Shown here: one piece after another, positions 42,129 to 53,504 of the stretch
Layout: each line of letters begins with the position of its first letter
How positions within the stretch are numbered: position 1 is the first letter of the stretch
Source of the DNA: Paragorgia papillata
Taxonomy: Eukaryota > Cnidaria > Anthozoa > Scleralcyonacea > Coralliidae
Length of the DNA stretch: 64,000 bases
Reading direction: 5' to 3'
Assembly (NCBI GenBank): GCA_035771165.1
Contig: JAWNZC010000259.1
Location: forward strand, 357,501 to 421,500
Notes under the pieces: model-generated
What the model was told of the DNA's origin: nothing
Database searches by the model: none
The model's input: only the letters and a program-made list of their open reading frames with translations
Translations under genes and position numbers: made by a program

Positions 42129-44267
42129 TTAAAGCGTATTGGCAATAAAAATTAAATTTTTCCCATTTGAAAGAATTCATCAAATGGTATAAGAAGACCT
42201 ATTGTACTTTTTCTGTATCTTTCTTGTGTTTTGAAATATTTCGACCAAAGACAGCGTGCTGTCCGCCATCTTGTTGTAATATTAGGTCTAATTAACTAGG
42301 AAATTGGCGACGTCACAACCAGGGTAAACCTGATGAAACTAGTCCGTGGGTGACCAAATTTCCATGGAAGGCTTTTTAAATGTTGTGGGTCAATTTAAAA
42401 TGGAAAAAGGGTAATTCCACGTGACGGACGTTACATTCAAAGGATTTTTTAGAAATAAATTATCTTATATCTCTTTAGCTATTATATGTTGGCCCACACT
42501 TTTTTTCTACAATAATAAGTAATTACAATATCTATCTCATGAAAAAGTCCAATTTACTGAAATCTGCACTAGTCGGCTACAATCGGTATTTGAATGTGCG
42601 TGACGGACGTTACACAAAATGGACAAAGACTTTTACCACATAATTTGTAATAAATTTTGTCTTCAAACTTTACTAGACCAGATAAAATGTTTATGACATA
42701 ACATTTAACAACAGAACAAATTATATATATTGGAGGTAATTTACTGTCAATCTCCTTTCCAGGGGGGAGCAGAGGCCAAAGATGCCGTGACGGACGTTAC
42801 GTGACGGACGTTACAAAATCGACCACTGCTATAATAATATAAAACTAATTTGCCTATTATAAAAAATATAATGCCAAGTTCCAGAATACCTGTTTTAAGT
42901 ATGATTTCTCTAGTCTTACAGTTATCTAATGTTTGAGAAATTGTAGTGTTCCCAAGCATTGACCAATCCTGGACAAAGACGTTTACGGTATATGTTTAAA
43001 TATATGTTGTCTTGCAAATTTAAAGATAAAAGATAAAAGTTTCATGACATAACATTTAACAAAGGACAAATTATCTATATTGAAGGTAGTTTACAGTCAA
43101 TCTCCTTTCCAGGGGGGAGGAGAGGCCAAAGATGCCATGACGGACGTTACAAAATTGCCAACTTTAATAATCAACTATAAAACTGTGGCAAAAGCCAAAG
43201 TAACTGTCAAATATTGTTTATAGAGAACTTATATATAAATATATACTAAGAATAAGATATCTTGGCTTGTCTTTGAGCAGCAGTGAGTGGAAGTGGCATT
43301 ACTTCCAACAAATAATTTTAAATTTAGTAACCATAGTACCATACAGCATCAAAACTGGTCAGTAGTAATGCTATTAGGGGTATATACTTCATGTAGTACC
43401 AGTGATACTATTTTCTTTTTTAAATGCAATAAAAGTTGTATTGATAAGTGACATCTCTACCCACTTTTGAATGTGACGGACGTTACATAATTTAACGATT
43501 AATTGTTGTGCACGTGTGTAACCTTTTTTGGGTTTTATCAGTTTTTCATACTTGTTCATACATAAAGTAACAAAATTAGTTGTACTTCATTAATTCAGAG
43601 TACTACCTTGCAACAGAAATAAACTTTGGCAATATTTCGTGACGGATGTTACATGAAATTTTGAATGTCGTAGTTTAATTAAATAATTATAAGTTCAAAA
43701 ATATTTACTGACCAATAAACCGTTTTTTCTTACATATATATGTCTAATGTTGCTAGCATTAAGAATATAACTCCTGTGTAGCCCTAATACATAACATTAT
43801 TCCAGTCTCAAATAAGCTCTTATACTTACTACTCCAAAACTACAAAAAATGTCCTTTACTCTCGGACCCTTAAAAATTCACAGTAATCAATATTTTTAGG
43901 GATTCTGCTCAATTTATGTTATTTAGGTCTATTTTCTACCATAATCACTGAAATATTTTGTAAAATTCACAAATTTATTTTTTACTGAATGCCAACTCTA
44001 CCGTGGAATTGCCCAAAAAGCGCAACGAAATCGAGTTTCTAGCTCATAATGTCATAAGGTTGGCAAGATGAAAATTTCACTTTACCCTGCTTATGATGTC
44101 ACATGCATATCGAAAATAATTCCAAGATGGCGGACAGCACGCTGTCTTTGGTCGAAATATTTCCAAAACCAAAACAAATACGGAAAAATTGTAAAAGGTC
44201 TTCTTATACCATTTGACGAGTTCTTTCAAATGAGACAAACTTAATTTTTATTGCCAATACCCTTTAA
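42129..44267. mobile_element. TTAA-flanked foldback element, 2.1 kb
   Basis: Ends TTAAAGCGTATTGGCAATAA and complement of TTAAAGGGTATTGGCAATAA. The arms run about 150 bp inward to GACAGCGTGCTGTCCGCCAT on both sides. A weaker inverted similarity continues outside (GGTCAGCATGACTGGTCA, about 42057 and 44337). The interior has no ORF but carries a tandem duplication of about 360 bp (compare 42660-42800 with 43018-43145, both with TCAATCTCCTTTCCAGGGGG) and seven copies of a 14-bp motif. A short relative is at 17497-17715. Confidence 0.82.
42421..43652. repeat. Cluster of seven GTGACGGACGTTAC motifs
   Basis: Positions: 42421-42434, 42600-42613, 42787-42800, 42801-42814 (tandem pair), 43137-43150 (first base A), 43473-43486, 43639-43652 (one C to T). 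The motif is a near-palindrome of two inverted half-sites TGACG and TAACG with a 2-bp spacer. It is conserved while the intervening DNA is not, apart from the roughly 360-bp duplication. I saw no copies elsewhere in the window. Confidence 0.9.
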
Positions 44268-44400
44268 TGCTTAAATTAAATGAAAATGGTTGACTGCTTA
44301 AATTCTATATCTGATCCCCCAAATTAGTCTATGACTGGTCATGCTGACCACTGACCTTGCTAGCATTATTTTGAGCGCTGGTTTTGGCCTGCACTGTATC

Positions 44401-44459
44401 TGTACTGTACTGTACTGTACTGTACTGTACTGTACTGTACTGTACTGTACTGTACTGTA
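44401..44459. repeat. (TGTAC)n array
   Basis: Twelve near-perfect copies of TGTAC, ending TGTAA CTGTAACTGTA. Confidence 0.97.
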
Positions 44460-44964
44460 ACTGTAACTGTATTTCAACCTGAGCTTTGTACTACATACAC
44501 AGTACACTAATTCACTATTGGATTGTGTATTCATATAATTTTATCTTTTTACTCATATAGTCTGTCAAGAACAACAGATATTTGGAAGTGTTCCAAAGCA
44601 GTCTTAAACCAGAATGCCAAATCAGTGGATAACACTAAGCTCTGCTTGCAAGTATATCCCGACTCAGGGTCACGAAAATGACTGCTAATTTATGTACAGT
44701 AACATTGTCGTGTACGAAATTAGAGAGTACTGTATACAATGAACAATATGATGCATGTTTATGAAAGATCTGTGTAAAATGTAGCCTGCATGGCCAGCTG
44801 TTCCGTTTGGGGTGGGATGTGAAAGGAATATTCTGCTCAAAGTTGTGACTTTTTTCATCAAAACCATCAGCTAAATTCCTATTAAATAATTTCAGTCTTA
44901 TATAAATAAACAGTCAACTCCACCAAGCATAACAATAATTCGTTTATACATTCAAGATTGCCAA

Positions 44965-45182
44965 TTACTGCGATTTTCAGTTGAGCTTGGAGACCGGAAG
45001 TTTTATTGAAAAGTTTGATCGTTTCACAATTTGACAAGTTCCCATGGGAAATTTAAATATTTGTCAAAATTTGTCATTTTTTTGCTCATGACAACATTCA
45101 AATTCATGACATGACAACGTTTCGAATTTCCCTTGGCAACTTGTGCGTTTCATCTCCAAGCTCAACTGAAACTCGCAGTAAA
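44965..45182. mobile_element. MITE, 218 bp
   Basis: Left TTACTGCGATTTTCAGTTGA(GCTTGGAGA) and right complement (TCTCCAAGCTCAACTGAAACTCGCAGTAA). The interior has ATTTGTCAAAATTTGTCATT. Confidence 0.8.
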
Positions 45183-45284
45183 TTTCTTGGCAAGAAGACT
45201 CAAGAGCATTTGTAATCTTGATCAGGCGAAATAAATTGCCGTTAGTTTGAATGGTCGTGATGTCTTGATTGCTTTGTCAACCTA

Positions 45285-45690
45285 AGAAAAAACGGTCATC
45301 CTAAGAAAAAACTGCCCATTTTCCAATTTGTTCTGGGTCCACATATTTAGAGGGAGGTGTCTGAGTGCATGGCCCTCAAGAAATTTTTGAAATTTGGGTC
45401 TCTGGAATGACATTTTCCACATTTTAACAACACTTTTGAGCAAAGTTTTAAATGCTTTCAAACAAGTTTTTAATGGCACATTTTATCATTTTTAAGAAAG
45501 ATATAAGCTTTAGAGTACAGATAATTAGAATCACACCGGCGTTATAGTAGTGTAAGAGTAGATAATATAAGGAAGAGGATGAGGCCGTGTCCAAACTGAA
45601 TTTTAGAACTGCCAATTCTATTATGTTTGAAGTGCCCATTTTGGAAAATGGGACGCCTTAGGGCTTAGGATGACCCCTGGCACGAGTTTG
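45285..45690. mobile_element. Degraded hAT-like non-autonomous element
   Basis: GTCATCCTAAGAAAAAACTG at the left and CTTAGGATGACCCCTGGCAC at the right are inverted. Both are next to GCCCATTTTCC / GGAAAATGGG. 45366-45440 matches the hAT-like end at 26605-26690. Confidence 0.5.
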
Positions 45691-45942
45691 AGTTTAGCAT
45701 TTCTAGCATCTATTTATTTACGACCCACTAAGTATAAACATGACCTGACGTCAATCATAATAATGAGGCTTGTACGCTATTAAGCCTGGTTTCCATCTAG
45801 TTGTAATTGTTGTAATTCAGTCGGCGATTCGCTCGGACTGAGGACTTCTCGATTTTGACAAAGTTCAGATGTGAGCTAAGTTCGATATTCAAAAAACAAA
45901 TTGAATGACTAAAACTTTGTTTGTGATCATTTTCACAGTATG

Positions 45943-46593
45943 TACCGGGTGGCGCAAAAAAAAGTACCCCTGTGTGTGATTCAGTATAACGTAAAAACTA
46001 GAAAAGCTATTACACTATAACAACTTTCTTTGCATTCAATAATGGCTAACTTAAATTTTGATATACAAATTTTGCATTTTCATGCAATATTGACCGAGAT
46101 ACAAACGTTTGAATTTGCATGAACTTTTAAAAATTTGTTTAAAAACGACGAAAAAAGGGGTATTAAACTAATTCGAAAACCATTACTATTTTATCATAAG
46201 TATTAAGTATTGGGAATTTCAATGAAGTGAACTTCAAGTTGAGGATGTGTATCTGTAAAAGACTTATGATGTACTTTCTTTCCTTTAACTACAATAAATT
46301 AGTTATCAAGTTTTAACAAACTGTACGTACCAATATTACGGCTTTAACACAAGTTATTGCTGTATTAATATTTGATAGGCCGTTTTTAGCAAATTTTTAC
46401 ACTTCCAAAAATGTTTATTCAATTTTAAACATTAATATATCTGTCAATATTGCATGAAAATGCAAAAGTTGTACATCAAAATTTAAGTTAGCCATTATTG
46501 AATGCAAAGAAAGTTGTTATAGTGTAATAGCTTTTCTAGTTTTTAAGTTATACTGAATCAAACAGGGGTACGTTTTTTTTGCGCCACCCGGTA
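45943..46593. mobile_element. Mariner-type MITE TACCGGGTGGCGC, nested
   Basis: Terminal inverted repeats of about 150 bp start TACCGGGTGGCGCAAAAAAA. They include AACTAGAAAAGCTATTACAC, CAACTTTCTTTGCATTCAAT and TTGCATTTTCATGCAATATT on both sides. TA at both ends. The unpaired centre is about 300 bp. Confidence 0.88.
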
Positions 46594-46721
46594 TATAACA
46601 ATATTGCGAGCATTATTTACACGTTCAGTAACTTAGTAACTTCTCATGTTTCGTGAACGTTTGCAACGACAGTTGCAAACATTTGAGTTGGCGTCCGGCG
46701 TTCAAGTTTTCAAACTAGTCA

Positions 46722-46904
46722 TAGACCTTATTTAAAAATGGCCGCCGAATTAGAATTCTTTTATGTGCATATAAATTAGCCCTTATGACCTCGTTTTAAA
46801 GTAAAAATTCTTTTGAATTTCACACATGAAAACGAGTTCATAAGGGCTAATTTATATGTATATAAAATAATTTTAATTCGGCGGCCATTTTTGAATAAGG
46901 TCTA
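46722..46904. mobile_element. 183-bp foldback MITE, nested
   Basis: TAGACCTTATTTAAAAATGG…CGCCGAATTA at the left and complement at the right. Inner arms share TATAAATTAGCCCTTATGA and ACTCGTTTT-like sequence. Almost the whole element is one imperfect palindrome. Confidence 0.88.
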
Positions 46905-47862
46905 TTTAGTAGACTTCTTTAACAAAAACGAGTTTTTTTTTAACGGATTTGGCCGGTTTTTGTAGATAATTTTGTGTTTTACGTTGCAAACATCTAGCAA
47001 AAGGTCGCTGACTGTCGGCGATTGATGTTCCATTAACTGTTGCCGTATCGGCGATAGACTTTCTCAAAGTCCTTTTCAAACATTTTTGACCTTTCGACAT
47101 TTTTGACCTTTCGGTTCCTCGTTGGAAAGGACTTTTCCCACCTGCAGCGCGCCAAAATTCACCGGTGAATTTTTCGACCGGTGACGTAATTCGGAAAGTA
47201 ATTATATTGAGGCTAAATTGCTATGCAAGTGCTATCTTTGGAAGTTGGAGTTAAACAGACTCTTGAAAACGTTTTAGTAGGGGTAGAACCACTTTCCATT
47301 GCATGTACGACAACCCGAAACACGTCAAAACAGGGCGATGTACATTTCAGCGATTTCCCGCCCGAATATTTAATTAGATTCAAAAACCTGCAAACGAAAC
47401 AAGTCCGCCTCTTTCCTCCCGCCTTTCCGCTCGCCCGCAAAAACTAGCGCTAACAGGCGGACTTGGAGCAAGTCTATATCGGCGACTGTTGAAATTGTCG
47501 TAGAATTTTACAACAGTTGCCGACTGTCGCCGATTGGATTACAACAAGCGTTTCCATTAGATTGTAATTGCTGTAAGACTTGATCGGCGATATAGTCGCC
47601 GACTAAATTACAGCAATTACAACTAATGGAAACCAGGCTTTATGATTAGGACGATGAATAGAAGGGTTTTGCTTCCACCCCATCCATATGGCCCATACGG
47701 GACGCTGGCTAGGTAGGGCTACTGTATGTATGTGAAATTTAATGAAACGTATGTGAAATGAGACGTAAGAATTGAAGTACACAATGTAACAATTTATAGT
47801 AAAGTGTTTAATTTTTAGTTGTAAATCGTTTCTCAAATGAGGTTTAAAATAAGTTAGAACGT

Positions 47863-48853
47863 TTAAAGGATGAGTGTCCAGCTAATGCATTGCGCGCTTG
47901 TGTTTTTGTTTTCACACGGGAAACTGGCATCTAAGTTTCTCATTGTTTGGTTCTCTGCCGATTATATTGTAAGCTTCCAAAAGTCGTTTGAATCGATTTG
48001 TAGCGATGTCTGACTCAGAATTTGTCGAAAATTATAAACGACACTCCACGAATCTGTCAGCGTGTTCTATTCGCAACGGCTTTGATTACAACGGCCTTTC
48101 ACTTCTGTATGCTGTATAGTGTATACACACTCCACGTTTCTGACGTATTTCTGTTCGTCTACTCATAGAATATAGGGAAGAAAAGGATCTTATAGGCTTT
48201 GCTAGGAAACTGCATGTGTCGAAGAGAAATATATTACTTTTGACGCTCCGCGTGAAATTGACATTCGTCTTTGTCTGAGAACTCAAAAATATTTGGATGG
48301 TCTTCACTCTTGTGTTACTGTAGTCTATTCGAAGGGAAAGGAGCCCACAACTATAAACAAAACACTGCGATAAATTGCAGTATTGCATTTGAAAATTAAA
48401 CGCCAGAGAATTAAGAGCGCCTAATCAAAACAAATCCTAATCGAAGATGCAATCGAACAGGTAAACAACTAACAGCAGTATATGAATGCGTCTTATTGAA
48501 ATTACAAAACTTTGAGTCTAGCTAGCTCTTATTAAATGGCATCTAATTTAGTGTCTACGTTTAGTTACGATCTCTTATCTGGCCTTCGTTTGGTTTTGTA
48601 TTAGGAAACGCCGACCGACGAATACTTGTCTCGAAATACAACTCCACGGCCCTCTGAGTGTAATCAAATATTATCAAAAATATGACAATAACTATTTACT
48701 AAATCATCTTTGCTCTCACGAAAAACATAAATTGAGTAATTTACTGCAAGGATTGCTCAGATATCGCTTTGCTTGTTGAATTTCGTGGTCCGAAAAATGG
48801 CCGCGTGCAAGGTTGTGAGCGCGCAATGCATTAGCTGGACACTCATCCTTTAA
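47863..48853. mobile_element. TTAA-flanked element, 991 bp
   Basis: Ends TTAAAGGATGAGTGTCCAGC(TAATGCATTGCGCGC) and exact complement. No transposase; the minus open frame at 48086-48388 is unrecognised. Confidence 0.85.
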
Positions 48854-49215
48854 CTTACCATTTCTAACTCTATTTTGGAATGACTCAAGTGTTGAGCTTT
48901 CGAAAATATTTCATAGAATTTTTAAAGTCTATAGAATATTGTATAGAACTTTATTATATGGCACGAGTTCCTTCCGGAAAAATCACGCGCTGTGATTTGT
49001 TGCTGGCGTAGCGAGATTTCTCTGTAATCACGCCGGCATTATGAAAATTGCCCTTAGATCGGAAACAAACAAAAAATCCTACAAAGCGAAAACATTTATT
49101 GCCGAAAAACGACGAAAATAAATGACGATGAACATTATGAAGTAAATTTTAGTATCCAAAAAACAAAGTTAAAGTGAGCGGAAACCAAAAAAAGACGTGA
49201 TTAATGCACAATACT
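48854..49215. other. No recognised feature
   Basis: Unique sequence. A TTATTATATGGC word near 48953 resembles the ends of the element at 49363-49800. Confidence 0.4.
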
Positions 49216-49368
49216 AAAGGCTTATTAACCGAGTTCGAGGTCTGTACGGGAAAGTATCTGCCTGAGGTTTTCGTACAGACCGAGCGACGAAGGAGCGAGG
49301 TTTGTGCGAGAGAAACCAAGGGCAAATACTTTCCTGTACAGACCGAGAAAACGAGGTAATAAGCCTTT
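49216..49368. mobile_element. Foldback repeat M2, copy 1
   Basis: An imperfect palindrome AAAGGCTTATTAACCGAG … CGAGGTAATAAGCCTTTT. It contains three GTACAGACCGAG / GTCTGTACGGGAAAGTA words in both orientations. A second copy is at 62851-63000. Confidence 0.8.
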
Positions 49369-49800
49369 TATTATATGGCTTTTGGTTTATTTTCTTATCT
49401 GTTTTTAGTTCTACGTTTGTCTTGATCAGGTGTCGCTGTTTACTTTTGTTCTTACTTTTGAGCTTGTTCGTTTCTCTTCATGTTTACACCTGTTAGGCTT
49501 TTATTTTTCGCGCTTTTAAATAAGAAGTTTTTATAAAAAGAAACACTGATGTTTCAGGACGTATTATTGTTCAAAATTTTCCAACGAATATATCTAATTC
49601 GCTTTTATTTTCATTCAAATCAACTCAGTAATTTTCTTGTGTAAAAAGAAACTTACAGGTCATTAAAAGGACATAATGCCCTCTCACAGTGCCGAGAGGG
49701 CATTACGGCTTTATCCGGACCTCTCAGCAACCAATCAGCGTGCGCCGTTTGGGGGTAATGACCCGAAAACAAGCCCAGCCATATAATAATTTGGCTTATT
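49363..49800. mobile_element. Inverted-repeat element following M2
   Basis: AAGCCTTTTATTATATGGCT at the left and AGCCATATAATAATTTGGCTT at the right pair over about 19 of 21 bases. 49380-49760 is similar to 63005-63370 (e.g. GACCTCTCAGNAACCAATCA then GCGTGCG). Confidence 0.6.
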
Positions 49801-50283
49801 GTTCCGCAACGGACTTAGCTTCTATATTCTTCAGACTCGGGTACCGCATCAGGGTATCGGATGTACTGTCGCCTGTCTTCGTCCTTCCCAATTGTCCAAC
49901 GCATATGATATTCATGGAGATACGTCTAAACAGTTCCTCGATTATGAGTGAAGGTACAGTACCAGTCGAGCTTGTGGCGAATCACACTCGCGTTTTTTTT
50001 TTTGTTTTGAATAGTTGTATTTAGGATATATTTATAAGTAATACCATGCATGAAAAAGGCAGTGTATTAGCTATTGAACTTTCCGCTCCAAGTGAGGATC
50101 ATTAATGCACCTTTTTTATTTTATGCTATATATTATTCCTTTGTAGGCCATGTTTACTGAAATTTCTGCCGGGGTTCGTCATGTTTAGCCTTTGAGATGC
50201 TTTGAATAACGAGGGAACATTTTAATATTTCAAATTTTCCTCGTTGAAATTCATTTCTTCTAATATATACTACCTCAACTGAC
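49801..50283. other. No recognised feature
   Basis: The plus open frame 49689-50024 starts in the repeat and has no domain. The rest is AT-rich. Confidence 0.4.
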
Positions 50284-50290
50284 GTCAAAC

Positions 50291-50597
50291 CATAGTTAAT
50301 AGAAAATAGACATGGTTTGGAAACCCGGAAAACTTCAAAGCGGTTAACAATCAAGCTACGATTCATGTTGAAAGGTACATGAAGGTGCCAAATCCTTTGT
50401 TTTAGGTTTATTAATATTTAAACAGTACGGTTGAGTGATTGAACCCAAACGTTGCTATTGGATGATTACTTCATTATACAGAAAACACAATATGTTCAGT
50501 AACCGTGAAAGTGCAAAAATTTCCATAAACCTGAACAAAAACATAAAACAATGACTTTTGTGAGCTTCCAAACCATGTCTATTTTCTATTAACTATG
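50291..50597. mobile_element. MITE family M1, copy 2
   Basis: Ends CATAGTTAATAGAAAATAGA and complement; about 33-bp TIRs including CATGGTTTGGAA. Flanked by GTCAAAC (50284-50290 and 50598-50604), a probable 7-bp target duplication. This copy has no SINE and shows the intact site matching 62017-62662. Confidence 0.85.
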
Positions 50598-50604
50598 GTC
50601 AAAC

Positions 50605-51740
50605 CAAGTCGTATTACTACTATAATGCAACCTGGTGTGACGTCAGTTTGGGTATAGTATTATAGAAGAAATACATTTTAAGTAAATACTATTTTTAAGT
50701 AAATAGCATTTTTTAATTAAAAGCATGAGCAGCGATCTGTATGTGATTTACAAGGCGAGCCGTAGTAAATCAGATACAGATCGCCGGCTGCGAATGCTTT
50801 ATCGTACTTATCCAACGGACCCATCGATCTCAAGTAAATTGAGGAAAAAGTTTATGTAAATCAGGACGAATCTGTATGTGATGTAATGTGATGAACAACG
50901 AGAGCGAGTGTTTCCGACCGGGGTATCCAAACACGAGAAAACAACGTATGAAAACACGAGGCCGAAGGTCGAGTGTTTTTGTTAATTGTTAATTGTTAAG
51001 TGTTTAAGATCACTAGTGATCTTCCTCAAATAGTCCAAGTTATCTATATATGCCGATGAGATGTATTGTAATGTTTTGAGCCAGGGTGTTTCACCTAGTC
51101 ATCCAAACGCAACCCCGGTCAGATGCGTCTTTGTTATTGGATATAATTTAATTGCTCATGAAATATTAATGATTTGAGAATTACAGATATTGATTAAATA
51201 TTAATTTCTTCTCAATTTTCTTTATGAGTTTTTAATGAATTTCATGAGGTATATTAGTTGTTAATGGGACCTATACTAAGAATAAAACTGAAAATAGGTA
51301 AACATGGCAGTTCAAGAACACCTTGCCCCGAACAGAACAAAACAAAACTTCGGAGCCCCAGAGGTGCCACAAAAAAACACAATATTTTTTGACCAAAAAT
51401 ATACAACACAAACTTTTTTGTGAACAAAAACAAACTTTTTTGTGAAAAAAACAACTACTTATCTTGAAAAAAAAAGCACAAACTTTATTTTTGTGGAAAA
51501 AGACAATTATTTTTGTGAAAAAAAACAACATAGAAAACAAAAATTCTAAAATTCTAAAAGGACAGCTCACATGCAAGCACTCAAAAGGGTTGTGTCCCGC
51601 TATTTTTAGCCAACGTTGTCTTATATTCAATTCTGAGCTGCGAACCGCTTCAAAATTAAAACTGTACTTAAATTGATTCATTAGAACATCGGCAAGGGAT
51701 TCACCAGGCGGAATTAGCGTAATATTATTATAATTATAAT
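50605..51740. other. No gene; small inverted repeats
   Basis: GATCTGTATGTGATTTA and its near complement lie at 50735-50790. The A/T-rich region 51360-51530 yields Phe/Lys-rich open frames on both strands that are compositional artefacts. Confidence 0.45.
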
Positions 51741-51807
51741 TGCCTGGCAGAAAACACGGATAAAAGCCATTTGTTTGATGGCTTTTATCCGTGTTTTGTG
51801 CTGGGCA
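51741..51807. repeat. 67-bp hairpin with a perfect 20-bp stem
   Basis: AAAACACGGATAAAAGCCAT (51751-51770), a 7-base loop TTGTTTG, and the exact complement (51778-51797). Weak pairing continues into TGCCTGGCAG / GTGCTGGGCA outside. Confidence 0.92.
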
Positions 51808-51850
51808 CTTATATTTATAATGAATTGATTCAATATGAAATATGAGTTAC

Positions 51851-52284
51851 TTAAAGGCCTGGCCAAACGCTTTCAACATTTCATTCAACATCGTTCAACA
51901 TTGTTGAATTCAATATGTTGAAAATTAACGTTTAGCCACCCCTCTTGAATGATGTTGAATGGTGTTGAATGATGTTGAACGAAATTTGAACATGTTCAAA
52001 TTTTCATTCAACACGCGTTCAACATTTCTTTTGTTCTCAAAATGTTGAAAAGTGTTGAACGCATTTGGCCACATTTCATTCAACTTTGTTGAACAGAGAC
52101 ATGCGCCATGCGGGATATTGTCGATTCCAGCTTTTGTGGTAGCCCGCGTTCAATTAATTGTCATTCATGCATGAATGTTGAACGATGTTGAATTCATTTG
52201 GCCACTCGTACGTGCTTTCAACATTATTCAACATCGTTCAACAATGTTGAATGCGATGTTGAAAGCGTTTGGCCAGGCCTTTAA
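51851..52284. mobile_element. TTAA-flanked MITE rich in GTTGAA/TTCAAC
   Basis: Ends TTAAAGGCCTGGCCAAACGC and complement. The interior is built from about 25 occurrences of GTTGAA or TTCAAC, so many alternative foldbacks are possible. Confidence 0.88.
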
Positions 52285-52315
52285 CAACTATATAGAGGAG
52301 TTCTGAATATTTAAA

Positions 52316-52646
52316 GTGGCTCGACAGTCTAAATCATAAGAAATTATCGTTTTTACATATAGTTCATTGCATTGCTATAGTGGTGGTCTTGATTATTGAA
52401 AAGTTTTGTTTACCCAAGTGAAGAAATCGTATTTCCAGTAAATCAGTGCAGAAAACCTAATTTGCATATGTCGCTTACCACAAACACAATTTCCCTAGAT
52501 ACGCAAGCGCCACAAGTATAAATCTTTTCAATAATCAGGACCACCACTAGAGCTATGCAATGAACTAAAACGAAGCTCATGAGACCTGTGCAAAACGTCT
52601 CATTAAGAAAATACGTAATTTCTCATGATTTAGACTGTCGAGCCAC
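52316..52646. mobile_element. MITE, 331 bp
   Basis: Ends GTGGCTCGACAGTCTAAATC and complement. Further inverted matches (AGTTCATTGCATTGCTATAG, GATTATTGAAAAG) extend the arms to about 90 bp. Confidence 0.88.
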
Positions 52647-53040
52647 CAAGCTCTTGCACAAATTGGGCCAAACTTGGTTTCTGTTCGGTCATGAAGATGT
52701 CGATTTGCAATATCACTAGCTCAATTTTGACCATACGTCTGTACAGGTTTCTATAGCTTCGAGCTCTTTTGTGTTTTTCTATCATTTAAATCGTTATTGT
52801 GAAGTTTTATGTGATTTTAAGTAATTTTGTTTGTGCCAGAATTTCTAAAAATAGCGCGCACAGCCATCTCTTCTGAAGACAAGTGACGTGTTGAACTTTA
52901 CTGCGAATCCCACAAGGTTTGGAAATGACTGTGGACCATAAATTGCCAACTATATTAAGGACCCCCTGGAGATCTCACACGTTGGGGGGTTTAGGTTTAT
53001 TCCATGCTGGCTTGGCCCAATTTCAAAAGAAATATGGGTC
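52647..53040. other. No recognised feature
   Basis: Unique sequence upstream of AP4E1. Confidence 0.4.
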
Positions 53041-53175
53041 AGGTAACCACTAATCTCATTCTCGCGTCATCAGGGCTAAATCCACTTATGACGATTGGAG
53101 TTTTACTCATAGGCAACAAAAACGCGCGAAAATTTCAACCAATAGGAAAGCAGAATTAGTTTTTAGTGGTTACCA
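53041..53175. mobile_element. Small MITE upstream of AP4E1
   Basis: AGGTAACCACTAATCTCATT at the left and TTTTTAGTGGTTACCAGG at the right are inverted over about 14 bp. 135 bp in length. Confidence 0.5.
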
Positions 53176-53262
53176 GGCTAATCCACGCTCGAGATTTGGC
53201 CCGCAATTCAAGAGCCCAAAACTAATCAGCGGAGATTTTCAATGAAACGTCATGTAATAGCT

Positions 53263-53384
53263 TATATAAGATACTCTTCAGTCTTCACACAGTTTCAAGA
53301 TTAATTTCAAGTTTCAAGTTGTATTATTAATACTCGGTTGCTGTTTCTTTCATTGATACTCAGTGTCTGGGTAAAGTTTTTATT
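53263..53384 (+). promoter_or_regulatory. AP4E1: Probable core promoter and 5' UTR of AP4E1
   Basis: TATATAAG at 53263-53270 is followed by an initiator-like TTCAGTCTT at 53278-53286. The first coding ATG is at 53385. Spacing is a little short for the first initiator, so the real start site may be nearer 53290-53300. Inference from motifs only. Confidence 0.35.
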
Positions 53385-53504
53385 ATGAACGAGTGTTCAG
53401 TCAATTTGCCGGTACTTCTCACTGGTCAGTACCGTGTAACACCCAGCAAGTCTAAAGGCTTTCAGTCACTTATACGAGGCATAGGAGATTCCAAAACAAA
53501 ACAT
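53385..53504 (+). CDS. AP4E1: AP-4 complex epsilon subunit, exon 1
   Basis: 40 codons from ATG to a consensus donor (CAT|GTAAGT), phase 0. It encodes MNECSVNLPVLLTGQYRVTP… and ends FQSLIRGIGDSKTKH. The last part corresponds to the conserved N-terminal 'LVRGI…SKHEEEK' region of AP-4 epsilon when joined to exon 2. AP-4 is a trans-Golgi adaptor complex that sorts cargo such as ATG9. Epsilon is one of its two large subunits (with beta4); this is its N-terminal trunk start. The start codon was chosen because it is the first ATG after the promoter-like region and gives a leader of typical length. Confidence 0.88.

Larger units (their letters stand above)
45782..47640. mobile_element. TIR element AAGCCTGGTTTCCAT, hosts two MITEs
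   Basis: Left AAGCCTGGTTTCCATCTAGT(TGTAATTGTTGTAATTCAGTCGGCGA) and right complement agree over about 45 bp. Extra inverted GTAATTGCTGTAA / CGGCGATATAGTCGCC units lie at 47530-47610. About 1.86 kb with no recognisable coding. Two other MITEs are inserted inside. Confidence 0.78.

Noticed and set aside
47213..47447. Overlapping 74-75 codon frames on both strands
   Set aside because: Inside the AAGCCTGG TIR element; no recognisable protein and no conserved start.
51254..51681. Phe/Lys-rich frames on both strands
   Set aside because: A/T-rich low-complexity DNA with repeated AAAACAA/TTTTTGTG words.
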